Of a stretch of DNA of 64,000 nucleotides, positions 62,009 to 64,000 are shown piece after piece. Numbering within the stretch: the first letter of the stretch is position 1; each line of letters begins with the position of its first letter. This DNA is from Maricaulis sp965228215 (lineage in GTDB: Bacteria > Pseudomonadota > Alphaproteobacteria > Caulobacterales > Maricaulaceae). A program made the position numbers and the translations under genes. The notes below the pieces were generated by a model that had not been told where the DNA came from, ran no database searches, and saw only the letters and a list, made by a program, of their open reading frames with translations. Location of the stretch: the NCBI GenBank assembly GCA_965228215.1, contig OZ245800.1:248001-312000 (forward strand), in the 5' to 3' direction.

Positions 62009-63178
62009 ATGGCTGACACGACGACCTCGCAACCCACCGGCGCCCTGGTGCTCGCAGACGGCAGTGTCTTCCTCGGACAAGGGACCGGCGCAACCGGCAT
62101 CGCGACCGGCGAACTCTGCTTCAACACGGCCATGACCGGGCACCAGGAAATCCTGGCCGACCCGTCCTACGCCGGGCAGGTTGTGTGCTTCACCTTCCCG
62201 CATGTCGGCAATGTCGGCGCCAATCCGGAAGACGAGGAAGCGGCCAGCGCCCCGGCCCGCAAGGCCGCCGTCGGCATGGTCAGCCGCGCCGCGATCACGC
62301 CGCCGGCGAATTACCGAGCTGAACAGCCCTTCGACGAATGGATGCGCGCCCGCGGCATCGTCTCGCTGACCGGTGTCGACACGCGCGCCCTCACCCGCCG
62401 CATCCGCGAGAGCGGCATGCCGATGTGCGCCATCGCCCATGATCCGAACGGCAATCTCGATATCGAGGCCCTCAAGACCGTCGCTGCCGAAGCCGTCTCG
62501 ATGGAAGGCCGGGAACTGGCCGCCGACGTCACGCGCGCCGAAGCCGGTGACTGGGACCAGGCCGCCTGGACCTGGGAAGACGGTTATGCCGAGGGCGGCA
62601 AGGACGGTCCGCGCGTGGTCGTGCTCGATTACGGTGTGAAGGCCAATATCCTGCGCCTGCTGGTCAGCGCCGGTGCCCGCGTTGCGGTCCTGCCCGGCAA
62701 TGCCTCGGCGGATGACGTGATGAAGATGTCTCCGGACGGTGTCGTGGTGTCGAACGGTCCGGGCGATCCCGCAGCGACGGGCGAATATGCCCTGCCGACC
62801 CTGCGCGCCCTAATCGACGCCAACATCCCGATCCTGGGCATCTGCCTGGGCCACCAGATGCTGGCCCTCGCCGTAGGTGCCAAGACCGTGAAAATGGCCC
62901 AGGGCCATCACGGCGCGAACCACCCGGTCAAAAACCACGAGACCGGCCAAGTCGAGATCGTGTCGATGAATCACGGTTTCGCCGTCGACGGCTCCACACT
63001 GCCCGAGGGCGCGGTCGAGACACATGTCTCGCTCTTCGACGGCACCAATTGCGGTTTCAAACTGGCCGACAAGCCGGTCCAGTCCGTCCAGCACCACCCG
63101 GAAGCCAGCCCGGGTCCGCAGGACAGTTTCGGCGTCTTCCAGCGCTATGTGGACTCGCTCGCCAAGGCGAACGCCTAG
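62009..63178 (+). CDS. carA: Carbamoyl-phosphate synthase small subunit
   Basis: The 389-aa product matches CarA. The class I glutamine amidotransferase domain has the nucleophile Cys279 (GICLGHQM) and His363/Glu365 (HHPEASPGPQD). The N-terminal half (GQGTGATGIATGELCFNTAMTGHQEIL, in part) is the CarA-specific domain. It hydrolyses glutamine to feed ammonia to CarB for arginine and pyrimidine synthesis. ATG 62009 has AGGAG upstream. carB is not in the window. Confidence 0.96.
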   Translation: MADTTTSQPTGALVLADGSVFLGQGTGATGIATGELCFNTAMTGHQEILADPSYAGQVVCFTFPHVGNVGANPEDEEAASAPARKAAVGMVSRAAITPPANYRAEQPFDEWMRARGIVSLTGVDTRALTRRIRESGMPMCAIAHDPNGNLDIEALKTVAAEAVSMEGRELAADVTRAEAGDWDQAAWTWEDGYAEGGKDGPRVVVLDYGVKANILRLLVSAGARVAVLPGNASADDVMKMSPDGVVVSNGPGDPAATGEYALPTLRALIDANIPILGICLGHQMLALAVGAKTVKMAQGHHGANHPVKNHETGQVEIVSMNHGFAVDGSTLPEGAVETHVSLFDGTNCGFKLADKPVQSVQHHPEASPGPQDSFGVFQRYVDSLAKANA

Positions 63179-63238
63179 GTTTTCGCCAGGGCCTACGGCA
63201 GGGCTTACGGGCCCGGCAAATCGCGGCATAGTGCGAGC

Positions 63239-64000
63239 ATGATCTCGCGCCGCACCCTCCTGTCCGCCTCGGTCTCGACCGGTCTTGCCACCACGCTGTC
63301 CGCCTGCGGACGCGGCGGTCTGCCGCCCTCCACGTTGCGTGTGGCCACGAATAATCGACCCGACAGTCTCGATCCGGCGATGGGACAGTTCGCGGCGGCG
63401 GCCCTGGCCTACAAGCAGATCCATGCGGGGCTCACCGATTACGCGCCCGATGGCTCACTGGGGCCGGGTCTTGCCGAGCGCTGGCTGGTCTCTCCGGACG
63501 GTCTGCGCTGGACCTTCACCCTGCGCGAAGGCCTGCGCTGGTCGGACGGACATCCCCTGACGGCCGGGGACGTGGTCTGGTCGGCACAACGCCTGGTCAA
63601 TCCGCGCGAGAGTTTCGCTGATCTGGGAGATTTCTTCGCAGTCGAGAATGCGCGCGCCGTGCTGGATGGCGAACAGCCACCGGACGCGCTCGGCGTGGTC
63701 GCTCTGGATGAGCGCACGGTGGAATTCCGGCTGACCTCGCCGCTGGGCCTGTTCCCGATCCTGATGCGCGAATTCTACCCCTTCCCGCGCCACGTCATCG
63801 AGCAACAGGGCAGCGACTGGACGCGGCCGGACCGGATGGTCACCGCCGGTGCCTTCACCGTCAGCGCCGAGAGCCAGCAGGGCCTCACGCTCAAGCGCAA
63901 TCCGAACTATCACGGCGCGGCGAGCGTCACGATCGAGACTATCCAGATGGATGCCGTGCGCGAGGACGCCACGCGGGTCCGTCTCTTCCGCGCCGGCGAA
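63239..64000 (+). CDS. Peptide ABC transporter substrate-binding protein (OppA/DppA type), 3'-truncated by window end
   Basis: The start MISRRTLLSASVSTGLATT has a Tat-like twin Arg and is followed by lipobox TLSAC. The SBP_bac_5 pattern follows: LRVATNNRPDSLDPAMGQ, YKQIHAGLTDYAPDGSLGPGLAERW (in part), FTLREGLRWSDGHPLTAGDVVWSAQRL (in part), and RNPNYHG. The frame is open to the window end at about 254 codons of an expected 500-550. It would bind oligopeptides for an ABC importer and so use products of the peptidases encoded elsewhere here. Confidence 0.93.
   Translation, partial: MISRRTLLSASVSTGLATTLSACGRGGLPPSTLRVATNNRPDSLDPAMGQFAAAALAYKQIHAGLTDYAPDGSLGPGLAERWLVSPDGLRWTFTLREGLRWSDGHPLTAGDVVWSAQRLVNPRESFADLGDFFAVENARAVLDGEQPPDALGVVALDERTVEFRLTSPLGLFPILMREFYPFPRHVIEQQGSDWTRPDRMVTAGAFTVSAESQQGLTLKRNPNYHGAASVTIETIQMDAVREDATRVRLFRAGE

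Overview
The window is GC-rich and gene-dense. It looks like an alphaproteobacterial chromosome segment of the Maricaulales/Hyphomonadales type. Supporting signs are the yqeY-dnaG-rpoD block divergent from carA, a DnaG primase that has lost most of its zinc-ribbon ligands, an RpoD with a long acidic insert, many envelope proteins, SIMPL-domain proteins, serine and retropepsin-like peptidases, and short palindromic intergenic repeats ending in GGGATGACAA-like arms. The genus assignment is inference. Nothing here looks like a prophage, IS element, CRISPR array or restriction system; this is mostly core and lineage-specific chromosome. Layout: 1-11 kb carries a fasciclin protein (cut by the window edge), a RimB-RimK fusion, an ArsR-methyltransferase, a DadA-type amino-acid dehydrogenase, an HTH-PAS regulator, EttA, an unknown secreted protein, and a membrane AraC regulator facing a DUF2306 protein across two matching palindromes. 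11-17 kb carries a DPP-IV-like peptidase lipoprotein, small unknowns, a YgjP-type metalloprotease, an AlkD-like protein and a TetR regulator. 17-22 kb is a run of envelope genes: a CARDB-like secreted protein, an OmpA-domain protein, and then a compositionally different two-gene unit (146 aa and 680 aa). The 680-aa product reads as an outer-membrane barrel split by four degenerate helical repeats, and it is the best candidate here for something undescribed. 22-31 kb carries a free-methionine sulfoxide reductase, an SDH-type protease, a SIMPL lipoprotein, an S1/P1 nuclease and a TetR-controlled RND efflux operon. 30.5-42 kb carries an FMN alpha-hydroxyacid oxidase with a TPP enzyme, a hybrid kinase, an enoyl-CoA hydratase with a divergent TetR over twin operators, a VOC/winged-helix pair, an M19 dipeptidase, a possible 31-aa membrane peptide and a TAP-like hydrolase. 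42.5-56 kb carries tRNA-Ile2(CAT), a DUF2334 protein, a second SIMPL protein, PanD, a secreted protein with an M23 peptidase, a CHASE-like/PAS hybrid kinase, YjbQ, a VOC/LysR pair, and a minus-strand group (aspartic protease, AraC, SRPBCC, LytTR). 56-64 kb carries a frameshifted lipoprotein gene, then rpoD, dnaG, yqeY, carA and a truncated peptide-ABC binding protein. Functional themes are envelope maintenance and peptide degradation (DPP-IV-like, M19, M23, TAP-like, SDH, OppA-like), efflux, acid and amino-acid oxidation, and the macromolecular-synthesis genes. Many regulators sit divergently beside a single target with recognisable operators. Nine of about fourteen convergent gene pairs have stop codons that overlap or lie within 5 nt, so bidirectional terminators are rare. 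Functions marked unknown were not recognised. No database search was possible.
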